Shown piece after piece: positions 1 to 7,380 of a stretch of DNA of 18,421 nucleotides. Numbering within the stretch: the first letter of the stretch is position 1; each line of letters opens with the position of its first letter. A program made the position numbers and the translations under genes. The stretch comes from Oscillospiraceae bacterium. Lineage in GTDB: Bacteria > Bacillota_A > Clostridia > Oscillospirales > CAG-272. The stretch covers positions 1-18,421 of the forward strand of contig SVSO01000033.1 in assembly GCA_015064195.1 (NCBI GenBank). Reading direction: 5' to 3'. The notes beneath the pieces were generated by a model that saw only the letters and a list, made by a program, of their open reading frames with translations, searched no databases and was not told the origin of the DNA.

Positions 1-739
1 GCACAGCGACTGCGGCTCCATCGCACCCAACGGCGAAAACCGTCCGGCCATGGATGAATATGCCAAGCTTTGCGATTGGTTCATGGATGAGCGTCCGGCA
101 AAGCCTTTTATCGAAAAGGTGACGGTGGATCCCGACGGCGAGCTGAATCACTGGTGCAGGATCATGACAGGCACGGGCACCTTCAGCAAATTCGCCCATG
201 ATCGCGCACGCCTGCTGAACGGTCAGCCGCTGGAGGATGATCGGGTCTACAGCGAGGCTTTGCAGGCGATCCGGCGCATCGAAGCGGCAGGCGGCGGATT
301 TGCATTCACCACCCCCGGTGACGGCACAACTTCGGCGGATACACCGCTGATGCTGTTCGGCAATTTCCCCTATCATGGCGTCGGCCCGCTGAAATATCTG
401 AACGGCGAATTCAACCGCGTCACACTGATGCGGGACGGCGCGGTTTATGCGGCGAAAAACGGCGGCACGCTCAAGCTTCCGGCGGGCGAGTATCGGATCG
501 TCGCCGACGTGGGCAATCTGGCGGCGGCGAAGTGGCTGGCCGGTACAAAGCCCGGTGATACGGCGGTGAAATGCGGCGGCACGCTGCTGACGCTTGAAAA
601 GGATGCTGCGTACACCGAGAATGTGAGCGCATCCGGCAATGTGACGCTCACGGAATCCGGAGAGCTTGTCCTGCGGCTGACAGCGATCGACCGCGCAGAT
701 TTCGGCGAGACCTTCCGTGTTTATCTTGAAATACAATAA
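1..739 (+). CDS. C-terminal part of an unrecognised protein, possibly a carbohydrate-active enzyme (5' end outside window)
   Basis: The reading frame is open from the first bases of the window, so about 245 residues of a longer protein are visible. The ATG at position 50 is internal and has no ribosome site. I do not recognise a family. The first part (HSDCGSIAPNGENRP, then WFMDERPAKPF) looks like the end of a globular, perhaps catalytic, domain. From roughly residue 110 onward it turns glycine-rich and beta-strand-like, ending in alternating hydrophobic strands (LVLRLTAIDRA, FRVYLEIQ), as in the C-terminal beta-sandwich of many glycosidases. The gene ends 16 bases before a sugar-binding lipoprotein gene on the same strand, so the two are probably cotranscribed. 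That context, not the sequence, is the reason for suggesting a role in carbohydrate use. Confidence 0.6.
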   Translation, partial: HSDCGSIAPNGENRPAMDEYAKLCDWFMDERPAKPFIEKVTVDPDGELNHWCRIMTGTGTFSKFAHDRARLLNGQPLEDDRVYSEALQAIRRIEAAGGGFAFTTPGDGTTSADTPLMLFGNFPYHGVGPLKYLNGEFNRVTLMRDGAVYAAKNGGTLKLPAGEYRIVADVGNLAAAKWLAGTKPGDTAVKCGGTLLTLEKDAAYTENVSASGNVTLTESGELVLRLTAIDRADFGETFRVYLEIQ

Positions 740-755
740 TAATGGAGGATAGATT

Positions 756-2213
756 ATGAAAAAGCGCACCATTTCCGTAATTTTACTGACAGCGATGCTT
801 GTATCTCTGGCAGCCTGCGGTGAGGCTGCACAGCCGTCCGACACCACCGGGGCAGACACTTCCTCGGCTGATACGACCGAGGCGGTGGGCGAAGTCTCCT
901 CCCTGCCCGCAGAATATGATCTGGGCGGCTACGAGTTCCGCCTGCTCCGTCAGACCCCGGCAAAGATCGCGTGGTCGCTGAACGAATTCGCCCCCGCTGA
1001 GCAGACCGGCGAGGTGCTGAACGATGCCTTCTACGACCGCAATGCGAAGATGATGGAGAAATATAACTTCACCATCACTACCATCGAAAAGGATTCCGGT
1101 GTTCCGGCGACGGTATCCCAGTCCGTGCTGGCCGGCGACGATGAATACGACACGGCGCTGCTCAGGAGCGACGAGGTCAAGCAGAATGCCTACCTCGGCA
1201 CGTACATGAACCTGTACGATCTCAAGTATCTCGATCTGGAAAAGAGCTGGTGGAGCCAGTCCATCGTCCGCGATATGACGGTTGACGGCGTGCTGCCTCT
1301 CATCACCGGAGACATCATCGTCTGCGAGAATGAGTCCATGAATACCATCATCTACAACAGCTCCCTCGGCCGGGATTTCAACATTGAAAATCTCTATCAG
1401 ACCGTGCGTGACGGCAAGTGGACGATGGATAAGATGCTGTCCTGCATGAAGCTGGTCAACGCCGACCTTGACAGCAACGGCACATGGGATGAGAATGACC
1501 GCTGGGGTATGCTGTATGCCGACAACGCGGCGGCTCTGCCGTGGTTCGCCTGCACCGAGACCTACACCTTCACCGGATCGGGCGACAGCATCGAATATTC
1601 CGCGAATTCCGAGCGGGCTTATGCGGTTTACGAGCTTGTGCAGTCCTTCCTGTCGGATAAGACCATGGCCTTCGACTGGGCGCGGATCAAAACGGATACC
1701 GCCATCAGGCTGGCTGGCATGATGTCCAACAAGCAGGCACTGTTCGCCAACATGGTGCTGTCCTTTGTCCGCCGCAATCTCCGCGATGTTACCGCGGATT
1801 TCGGCGTGCTTCCCATGCCGAAGCTGGATGAAGCGCAGGAAAGCTATGCCACCAGCGTCAGCGTTTCCACGCCGTATGTATTTGTCCCGTCAAGTGTGGG
1901 ACATCCCGACGAGGTTGGCTTCATCCTCGAAGCACTGGCATCCGAATCGAAGCCCATCACCGAGACTTACTACAAGGTAGCCATGCAGTCCAAATACACC
2001 CGCGATGAGGAATCCTACGAAATGATCGAGCTGATGATGCAGAATATCATCTTCGATACCGGTTTTGTCATGGATTTCGGCGGCATCACAAACGAGATCC
2101 GCAAGGGTGTCATGGGCGACAACGGCTATGCATCTCTCCTTGGTGCAGGCGAAAGTGCGGCAATCGCGGCTCTGGAGGAATTTTACGAGAAAGTAGGAGA
2201 AGCGAAAAAGTGA
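756..2213 (+). CDS. Extracellular solute-binding lipoprotein, sugar ABC-transporter type (SBP family 1-like)
   Basis: This 485-residue protein should be the cell-surface substrate-capture subunit of an ABC importer. The N-terminus has a positively charged start (MKKR), a hydrophobic stretch and a lipobox LAAC with the lipidated cysteine at residue 21. An acidic, Ser/Thr-rich linker of about 30 residues follows, typical of Gram-positive lipoproteins. The mature part (for example YDLGGYEFRLL and a run of Trp-, Tyr- and Asp-rich segments) fits the large alpha/beta family-1 sugar binders, and the length is normal for them. GGAGG at 744-748 lies 7 bases before the ATG. The stop codon overlaps the start of the downstream glycosidase, indicating translational coupling. 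No permease or ATPase of an importer is encoded nearby, so partners must lie upstream of the window or elsewhere. The ligand cannot be read from the sequence. Confidence 0.88.
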   Translation: MKKRTISVILLTAMLVSLAACGEAAQPSDTTGADTSSADTTEAVGEVSSLPAEYDLGGYEFRLLRQTPAKIAWSLNEFAPAEQTGEVLNDAFYDRNAKMMEKYNFTITTIEKDSGVPATVSQSVLAGDDEYDTALLRSDEVKQNAYLGTYMNLYDLKYLDLEKSWWSQSIVRDMTVDGVLPLITGDIIVCENESMNTIIYNSSLGRDFNIENLYQTVRDGKWTMDKMLSCMKLVNADLDSNGTWDENDRWGMLYADNAAALPWFACTETYTFTGSGDSIEYSANSERAYAVYELVQSFLSDKTMAFDWARIKTDTAIRLAGMMSNKQALFANMVLSFVRRNLRDVTADFGVLPMPKLDEAQESYATSVSVSTPYVFVPSSVGHPDEVGFILEALASESKPITETYYKVAMQSKYTRDEESYEMIELMMQNIIFDTGFVMDFGGITNEIRKGVMGDNGYASLLGAGESAAIAALEEFYEKVGEAKK

Positions 2214-3829
2214 GTGTAATTAATTTAAAAAAGCCGCGTCTGCGCTGGCTGTTCGGAGGTGTGGGATTCCAGAACAGCGAGGCGACCATGACCGGGATCA
2301 TGTCGGACTCCCTGTATCATGAGGTGTTCTGCAAAACCTTCCGCGAAATATCTCCCACCTTCTCCCGCGTTTTTGCCGGCTATGCTGATTGGACACGGGA
2401 GGCTATGGATGCCTTCGCGGATTATTACGACGACACCTTCCGCAAAGCCGGAACGGTGCTGTATGCGGCTCCCGGCCGGATGCCCATGCCGACTGCTTCC
2501 TTCGATGTGGGGGATTACTGTGAAAATGTGGCGGAGCGTCTGGCGTATCTCATCAAAGAGCGGAAGCTGACCAAGCTGCGTTATTACTGCTGCACCAATG
2601 AAATGTCCTGCGGCAATACCTATGCCTATCTGTCCCGGAATCTTGACTTGTTTGCAAGGCTTCACGAGGGACTCTGCGAAGCATTCCGCCGGCATTCACT
2701 GGATGTGGGACTGCTGGCCTGTGACAGCTCCGGCTTTATGACCGATTTCAACGAAAAAAACCTCAGCTGGGCGATTAACAGCATCGACGAGGTGACGGAG
2801 TGCTACTGTGCCCATACCTATGGGCACATGAAGTATTTCGAGCCGGGCAATCTGGGATTCTACGATGCGTGCCGGGAGATGTATTCCCGCTATGTGCAGA
2901 TGGTGCTCAAGCGGGAAAAGCGGTTTGTGCTGGGTGAGATGGGACTCAAAGCTCCGTGGCAGGCGAACAGCGTCATGATCAATGATGTCTGTCTGTGTGT
3001 GGATCGTCCGGCGGATGAAGCGGTTTCTGCCGTCATGACGGCGGAGATGACCATGGCGGCCATCAATGCCGGGTGTCTTGCCACGGTGTATTGGACAATG
3101 TTCGATTATCCCGATCCCATGCTGCGGGAAAACGGGGATACACCGGAGGAAAAGGCGCGCTACGATACAGCGCGGTTTTCCGGGCATGGTCTTGGCATCC
3201 GCTACAACAAAAACGGGCTCGTCCGCTGGTGTGACGATGAGGCCGACTACAGTCCGCGCCTGCTCCTGTATACCATGGGATATATGGCAAAGCTGTTCCG
3301 AAAAGGTTCACGGGTGCTGGAAGCTGCGTGGGATGACAAGCATCTCCGCTGTGCGGCAGTAACCAATGCCGACGGCTCCATGTCTGCCGCTATCATCAAT
3401 TGGGCTGCCGCCGAACAGTCGGTGACGGTTCACTGCGAGCATCGCGTTACAAAGCCGCTGCGGGTCTATGTTTATGATGCGGCAAATCCGCCGAAGGTGC
3501 CCTGCGGCGACCTTCAGCCGTACACGCAGCTGATTCAGCAGGCGGAGGATGGCAGCTTCACCGTGGATGTGCCGGCAGCGGGAATGGTGTTTGTTACCAC
3601 CGATTACGTGGAGCGCACACCGAATGCGGTCGTCGGTCTTTCCATGAAAAGCGGCCGGCTCTGCTGGAAGCCGTCGTCGGATGCGGAGCATTGCTACTAT
3701 CGCGTTTATCTGTGCGATAAGCAGGTGGCATCCACCACCGCAGAGTATATCCGGGCAGAGAATCCGGCGGATTTGTCGGATTACCGTGTATATTCTGTTG
3801 ATCGTTGGGGCAACTGTGCAAAAACATAA
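2210..3829 (+). CDS. Intracellular clan GH-A-like glycoside hydrolase with C-terminal beta-sandwich/FnIII-like region
   Basis: The 539-residue protein has no signal peptide and should act in the cytoplasm. Two features suggest a (beta/alpha)8 barrel of clan GH-A. The first is Asn130-Glu131 (TNEMSCGN), which fits the acid/base Asn-Glu after strand 4. The second is Glu243 in VLGEMGL, which fits the nucleophile at the end of strand 7. An aromatic segment with TVYWTMFDYP follows, as expected for strand 8. From about residue 370 the protein is beta-rich, and the last ~75 residues (WKPSSDAEHCYYRVYL onward) resemble a fibronectin-III module. I cannot assign the GH family; GH39- or GH5-like enzymes are possible. 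The GTG start overlaps the stop of the binding-protein gene by four bases, with AGGAGA at 2195-2200. It probably cleaves the oligosaccharide captured by that protein, which is inference from position. Confidence 0.72.
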   Translation: MSVINLKKPRLRWLFGGVGFQNSEATMTGIMSDSLYHEVFCKTFREISPTFSRVFAGYADWTREAMDAFADYYDDTFRKAGTVLYAAPGRMPMPTASFDVGDYCENVAERLAYLIKERKLTKLRYYCCTNEMSCGNTYAYLSRNLDLFARLHEGLCEAFRRHSLDVGLLACDSSGFMTDFNEKNLSWAINSIDEVTECYCAHTYGHMKYFEPGNLGFYDACREMYSRYVQMVLKREKRFVLGEMGLKAPWQANSVMINDVCLCVDRPADEAVSAVMTAEMTMAAINAGCLATVYWTMFDYPDPMLRENGDTPEEKARYDTARFSGHGLGIRYNKNGLVRWCDDEADYSPRLLLYTMGYMAKLFRKGSRVLEAAWDDKHLRCAAVTNADGSMSAAIINWAAAEQSVTVHCEHRVTKPLRVYVYDAANPPKVPCGDLQPYTQLIQQAEDGSFTVDVPAAGMVFVTTDYVERTPNAVVGLSMKSGRLCWKPSSDAEHCYYRVYLCDKQVASTTAEYIRAENPADLSDYRVYSVDRWGNCAKT

Positions 3830-3830
3830 G

Positions 3831-3978
3831 GGGCTGCTGCAAGTTGAAAACTTGTAACAGCTCCGGGGCGCGTATGCGTCCAAATACGGTGCATATGGGG
3901 GCATCGCCCACAAAAATTGTACTCTTGATGGGTTCAGAATCGTATTTTTTGAGGTGTTGCACCTGAGTGCAACACCTC
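3831..3978. repeat. Two-hairpin intergenic cassette, copy A (convergent gene ends)
   Basis: The region between two convergent genes holds two hairpins. Hairpin 1 (3831-3863) pairs GGGCTGCTGCAAGTT with AACTTGTAACAGCTC around a GAA loop, with two G-T wobbles and one mismatch. Hairpin 2 (3951-3978) pairs GAGGTGTTGCAC perfectly with GTGCAACACCTC around CTGA. Six Ts (3945-3950) stand immediately before hairpin 2. Between the hairpins are about 85 bases with a short GGGC/GCCC stem and no open reading frame of note. Read on the minus strand, hairpin 1 is followed by CCCCTTATGTTTTT, so it may end minus-strand transcripts. The same order and the same core stems recur at 17027-17095. The likely role is transcription termination or protection of mRNA 3' ends. 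Confidence 0.65.
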
Positions 3979-3981
3979 CTT

Positions 3982-5220
3982 TCAATATTCGACAGTCAGC
4001 TCGCAAAGCTGAGCATTTTTGCCCGGCAGGGTGTTGATGAGCACGCGGGTGCCGTCGGCGTTGAACACCGGATGATGGCAGACGAAATGGCGGTTGCGGC
4101 CCCGCGGAATGCCGAAGCCTTCGTCGTTGCAGCGGGGGAATTCATGGGATTCCAGCTCATGCCCGTCCGCGCCGTAGAAGGAAACCTTGCCTGCGCGGGT
4201 ACCGTCCGGCTTCCCCACATAGCTGTCATTGACGTAAATGTCGGCGCAGGGGGATTTTGACGGATGACCGCCATAGCCTGCCTCACGGGTGATGATGCGG
4301 AAATCTGTGCCGTCGCGGCGGATTGCGGCCATCGCCTTATCGCCCACACGGCCCACATCCGCCAGATTGGAGAAGCCGATCAGGTTCTCCCCGTCCGGCA
4401 TCCATGACCAGTGTGCGCCGGTGCGCTCAAAGTTGAGATCAAGCGCCGGACGTACATCCGTGATACCGCCCTCATCACAGCAGGCGGTGAACAGGGTCAG
4501 AAGATGGGGCTCCCCGCGGCTTCTGTCTGTGCAGTGGTTGCCGAAATGGAACATGATATTCTTGCCGTCTCTCGAATAGCGCGCGCAGTAGATCATCAGC
4601 GTCAGCGGATCGCCGGTGCGCTCCATCTGCTTTTTATCCTCATAGCACAGCCGCTCATAATCGGGATGGAGGCGGAGTGCTTCCTCCACCGACAATACAA
4701 GCTCACGCTTGCCGGTGGACGGCGTGATGGAGAACAGACCGTGCTTATCGCGATCAGCAAAAGGCACGGGTGACTGCTCGGGATGATATTTTCCATCGCC
4801 GTAGCCTGCCGCATAGTAGATGCCGGACATTCCGTAGAGGATCGGCTCGCCGTAGATGGGCGCACCCTCCATATCAGCATCCACGGTGTATTCGTATCCG
4901 GTATCCAGCTCATGGGCGCGCAGCTTCGGATGGAGTACATCGCCGTCCGCCGCCTGATAATACACGGTTTTCGCATCCTTGCCCCATGCCTGCCAGAAGC
5001 CGGTGTGGAAGAAGATGGCAGTTACGCGCTGCTTGCCGAAGCGATCGATGATCTTACCGTCCGCATCCAGCACGAACACTTCACCAAGTCCCGTTTCCAG
5101 GTCGCATCCGGCGCAGAGCAGTCTGCCCGAACCGTCCGGCGCATAGGGATTCATGGAATAATAGCTGTGGACACACCAGCGGTTTTCGATGGGAAATTTG
5201 CGGATGTCGGTGATTTTCAT
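3982..5220 (-). CDS. TolB-like beta-propeller protein, similar to oligogalacturonate lyase (PL22-like)
   Basis: The protein has 412 residues and no signal peptide. It consists of repeated beta-propeller blades with WD40/TolB-style signatures: RYSRDGKNIMFHFGNH, HWSWMPDGENLIGFSN and HPVFNADGTRVLINT are successive blades with the '-DG--(I/L/V)-F' pattern. The length and several His-rich blade edges fit cytoplasmic oligogalacturonide lyases, which cut unsaturated galacturonate dimers by beta-elimination. I am sure of the propeller but not of the reaction. The start is the ATG at 5220, preceded by AAAGGAGA at about 5228-5236. The open frame runs on to 5427, but that extension overlaps the neighbouring acyltransferase gene and has no ribosome site. 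The gene lies 77 bases downstream of that gene on the same strand and may be cotranscribed. It ends 3 bases from a perfect 12-bp hairpin. Confidence 0.7.
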   Translation of the reverse strand: MKITDIRKFPIENRWCVHSYYSMNPYAPDGSGRLLCAGCDLETGLGEVFVLDADGKIIDRFGKQRVTAIFFHTGFWQAWGKDAKTVYYQAADGDVLHPKLRAHELDTGYEYTVDADMEGAPIYGEPILYGMSGIYYAAGYGDGKYHPEQSPVPFADRDKHGLFSITPSTGKRELVLSVEEALRLHPDYERLCYEDKKQMERTGDPLTLMIYCARYSRDGKNIMFHFGNHCTDRSRGEPHLLTLFTACCDEGGITDVRPALDLNFERTGAHWSWMPDGENLIGFSNLADVGRVGDKAMAAIRRDGTDFRIITREAGYGGHPSKSPCADIYVNDSYVGKPDGTRAGKVSFYGADGHELESHEFPRCNDEGFGIPRGRNRHFVCHHPVFNADGTRVLINTLPGKNAQLCELTVEY

Positions 5221-5297
5221 GGCTCGTTTCTCCTTTAATATTTTATGAATTTTTCGTCCGGCGGTAGATTTTTCCACAAAGCTGTGGTATAATAAAA

Positions 5298-5840
5298 CTA
5301 ATCGCGGCGGATCTCGCGTGCGGGAACGCCTGCCCAGATGCTGTCCGGTGCCGCATCCTTGTTCATGACCGCATTTGCGCCGATCTGAACATTGTCCCCT
5401 AACGTGATCGCACCGATGACCGCGCATCCGGAGAACAGGGACACATTATTGCCGATGTGGGGCTGGAGACCTTTCTTCCAGTCACCGCTTCTGCGGCTTC
5501 CGATGGTCACATTCTGGAAAATGCTGCAGTTTTCGCCGATCTCCACCGTCTGTCCGATGATGATGCCGGTGGGATGAGGGAATCGCAGACCCTTGCCGAT
5601 CTTGGTCTTGAAGCCGACGAAGATGGAATAGCGGCGCACCAGTGTCACCTTGGCGCGGTTTGCCAGCCATTTGTGGATGCGGCCCTTCTGCGCGGCGTGA
5701 TACTGCATTTTGCGGATGAGATACACCGCATCTGCACCGGGATTATCAGCGAGATAACGGCGCTTTTTGAAATACGAGAGCTTTTTGCCGTGGAAAACTT
5801 CAGCCTCCACAAGCTCGAGAAATTCCTGCTTGGTTGACAT
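5298..5840 (-). CDS. Left-handed beta-helix acyltransferase, serine acetyltransferase-like (LbH_SAT fold)
   Basis: This 180-residue acyl-CoA-dependent O-acetyltransferase homologue has a helical N-terminus (1-70). Hexapeptide repeats of the (I/V)G--- type follow from about residue 80 (TKIGKG, GIIIGQTVEIGEN, NVTIG, HIGNNV, VIGAITLGDNVQIG), and it ends with the usual WAGVPAREI. It aligns with the C-terminal half of CysE around PTGIIIG, where His89 matches the catalytic histidine. However, the Asp before that histidine is Pro88, and the second conserved His (in DRHPKI of E. coli CysE) appears to be Gln (GLQPHIG). The acceptor may therefore not be serine; exopolysaccharide- or sugar-modifying relatives are alternatives. 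GGAGAG at 5846-5851 supports the ATG at 5840. The gene diverges from the HAD phosphatase gene across an AT-rich gap of about 110 bases. Confidence 0.8.
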   Translation of the reverse strand: MSTKQEFLELVEAEVFHGKKLSYFKKRRYLADNPGADAVYLIRKMQYHAAQKGRIHKWLANRAKVTLVRRYSIFVGFKTKIGKGLRFPHPTGIIIGQTVEIGENCSIFQNVTIGSRRSGDWKKGLQPHIGNNVSLFSGCAVIGAITLGDNVQIGANAVMNKDAAPDSIWAGVPAREIRRD

Positions 5841-5880
5841 AACATCTCTCCAATCCTTGGTGGTTGTACTATTATCATAC

Positions 5881-5910
5881 TTGATTTGCGAAAAAAATAC
5901 CATGTACAAA
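5881..5910 (+). promoter_or_regulatory. Candidate promoter of the HAD-AIM24-phosphoesterase operon
   Basis: TTGATT at 5881-5886 and TACAAA at 5905-5910 are separated by 18 bases, a moderate match to sigma-A. It lies in the AT-rich gap between divergent genes, about 40 bases before the start codon. A palindrome (GTCATTT/AAATGAC, 5916-5934) lies just downstream. The opposite strand of the same gap carries TATGATAAT (5871-5879), which could be the -10 region of the acyltransferase gene, but I see no clear -35 for it. Confidence 0.4.
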
Positions 5911-5951
5911 ATGCTGTCATTTGCACAAAATGACTGACAGAAAGGCTTATG

Positions 5952-6599
5952 ATGAAACAGACTGCATACATTTTTGACTTTGACGGCACGCTGGTGGATT
6001 CCATGCCCGCGTGGTCGGCGAAGATGCTGAATATCCTTGCCAAAGCTGGCATTACGCCGCCCGACGGACTGATCAAGCACATCGCAACGCTCGGCGATCG
6101 CGGCACGGCGGTGTATTTTCGCGAGGAGCTTGGCGTGCCGTATTCCATGGACGAAATGTTTGCCATGATGGACGAATACGCACTGCCCCGGTATCGGGAT
6201 GAGATTCCGCTGAAGGAGACGGTGCGGGACTTGCTCGCATCCCTTAAAGAGCGCGGGCATTCGCTCCACGTGCTGACTGCCAGCCCCCACAAAATGGTGG
6301 ATCCCTGCCTTACGCGGCTGGGCATCTTCGACTGGTTCAATCACGTGTGGACCTGCGAGGATTTTGGCATGGTCAAGACCAACCCCGAAATTTACCGGGA
6401 AGCGGTGCGGCGCATCGGCTGCGGGGTGAGCGACGCGGCGTTTTTCGATGACAACGTGGGCGCGATCCGGACGGCATCCGCGGCGGGACTTTATACCGTG
6501 GGCGTATTCGATAAGACCGGCGAGGATTACATCGGCGACATGAAGACCATCGCTGACCGGTTTGTGTACACCTTCGGCGAGCTTATGACGAAACATTAA
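5952..6599 (+). CDS. HAD-superfamily phosphatase (phosphoglycolate phosphatase / beta-phosphoglucomutase type)
   Basis: The 215-residue protein has all four HAD motifs. Motif I is FDFDGTLVDS, with the nucleophile Asp9 and general acid Asp11. Motif II is Thr109 in VLTAS, motif III is Lys142 in MVKTNPEIY, and motif IV is FFDDNVG with Asp166/Asp167. The helical insertion between motif I and motif II gives a small alpha-helical cap (type C1), typical of enzymes that hydrolyse small phosphorylated sugars or related metabolites. The substrate cannot be inferred. Two ATGs are adjacent. AAAGG at 5941-5945 is 3 bases from the first (5949) and 6 from the second (5952), so I prefer 5952. It is the first gene of a three-gene plus-strand operon. 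Confidence 0.87.
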   Translation: MKQTAYIFDFDGTLVDSMPAWSAKMLNILAKAGITPPDGLIKHIATLGDRGTAVYFREELGVPYSMDEMFAMMDEYALPRYRDEIPLKETVRDLLASLKERGHSLHVLTASPHKMVDPCLTRLGIFDWFNHVWTCEDFGMVKTNPEIYREAVRRIGCGVSDAAFFDDNVGAIRTASAAGLYTVGVFDKTGEDYIGDMKTIADRFVYTFGELMTKH

Positions 6600-6621
6600 T
6601 CAACAATAAAGGAGAATCATT

Positions 6622-7380
6622 ATGCTGAAAACCAATCTTACCGGCCAGACGGCTGTCAGACGCATCACCGACACCGCCGGCTGCTTCTCGGTCATCGAGC
6701 ACAGCCACGACATTTCCACCTCGCCTGAAGCGGCGCAGAGGGCTTATTTCGCCGCGCAGATGAACATCCGCAAGCGGCAGGTCATCGCCGAGCTGCGCGG
6801 GAACGGCGTCACCATTCAGGCGGGCGCGATGCAGATGATGATGGGCGGTGTGGAAGCCGCCACCAATGTGAAGGGCGCGGGGGATCTTGTAAAGAAGCTG
6901 GTCGGCGGAAAAGTCACCGGCGAATCTGCCATCAAGCCTCAGTACACCGGAAGCGGCCTTCTGGTGCTTGAGCCGACCTATCGCTACATTCTGCTTGAGG
7001 ATATGGCGAAATGGAACGGCCGCATGGTCATCGACGACGGAATGTTCCTTGCCTGCGACGGAACGGTGGAGCTGAAGGTGGTGGCGCGGAATTCCTTCTC
7101 CTCGGCGATGCTGGGCGGGGAAGGTCTGTTCAACACCATGCTGGAGGGTCAGGGCATCGCAGTGCTGGAAAGCCCCGTGCCGCGGGATGAGCTGGTCGAA
7201 GTGGTGCTGGAAAACGATACGCTGAAGATCGACGGCAGCATGGCCATCGCGTGGTCGCAGTCTCTGCAGTTCACGGTGGAGCGCACCACCAAAACGCTCA
7301 TCGGCTCGGCGGCATCCAGCGAAGGTCTGGTGAATGTTTACCGGGGCACGGGCCGCGTGCTCATTGCGCCGGTGGTATGA
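6622..7380 (+). CDS. AIM24-family protein (TIGR00266-like)
   Basis: This 252-residue protein resembles the bacterial AIM24 family, named after a yeast mitochondrial inner-membrane protein. Family traits seen are the compact all-beta body with a central glycine-rich section (QAGAMQMMMGGVEAATNVKGAG), the SAIKPQYTGSG-LVLEPTYRYILL segment, and the ending in which a long beta region closes with GTGRVLIAP. No membrane segment or signal peptide is present. The biochemical role is not established; bacterial members often sit beside stress or envelope genes. AAAGGAGA at about 6608-6614 supports the ATG. The gene follows the HAD gene after 22 bases, and its stop codon overlaps the start of the phosphoesterase gene (ATGA), so translation is probably coupled. 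Confidence 0.82.
   Translation: MLKTNLTGQTAVRRITDTAGCFSVIEHSHDISTSPEAAQRAYFAAQMNIRKRQVIAELRGNGVTIQAGAMQMMMGGVEAATNVKGAGDLVKKLVGGKVTGESAIKPQYTGSGLLVLEPTYRYILLEDMAKWNGRMVIDDGMFLACDGTVELKVVARNSFSSAMLGGEGLFNTMLEGQGIAVLESPVPRDELVEVVLENDTLKIDGSMAIAWSQSLQFTVERTTKTLIGSAASSEGLVNVYRGTGRVLIAPVV

Noticed and set aside
5841..6596. N-terminal extension of the acyltransferase frame beyond 5840
   Set aside because: It lies antisense to the HAD gene with its complete motifs. The ATG at 5840 has a good ribosome site and the expected family N-terminus.
7251..7376. N-terminal extension of the phosphoesterase frame
   Set aside because: It overlaps the end of the AIM24 gene in another frame. The ATG at 7377 starts just before the basic-plus-hydrophobic membrane anchor and overlaps the preceding stop codon.
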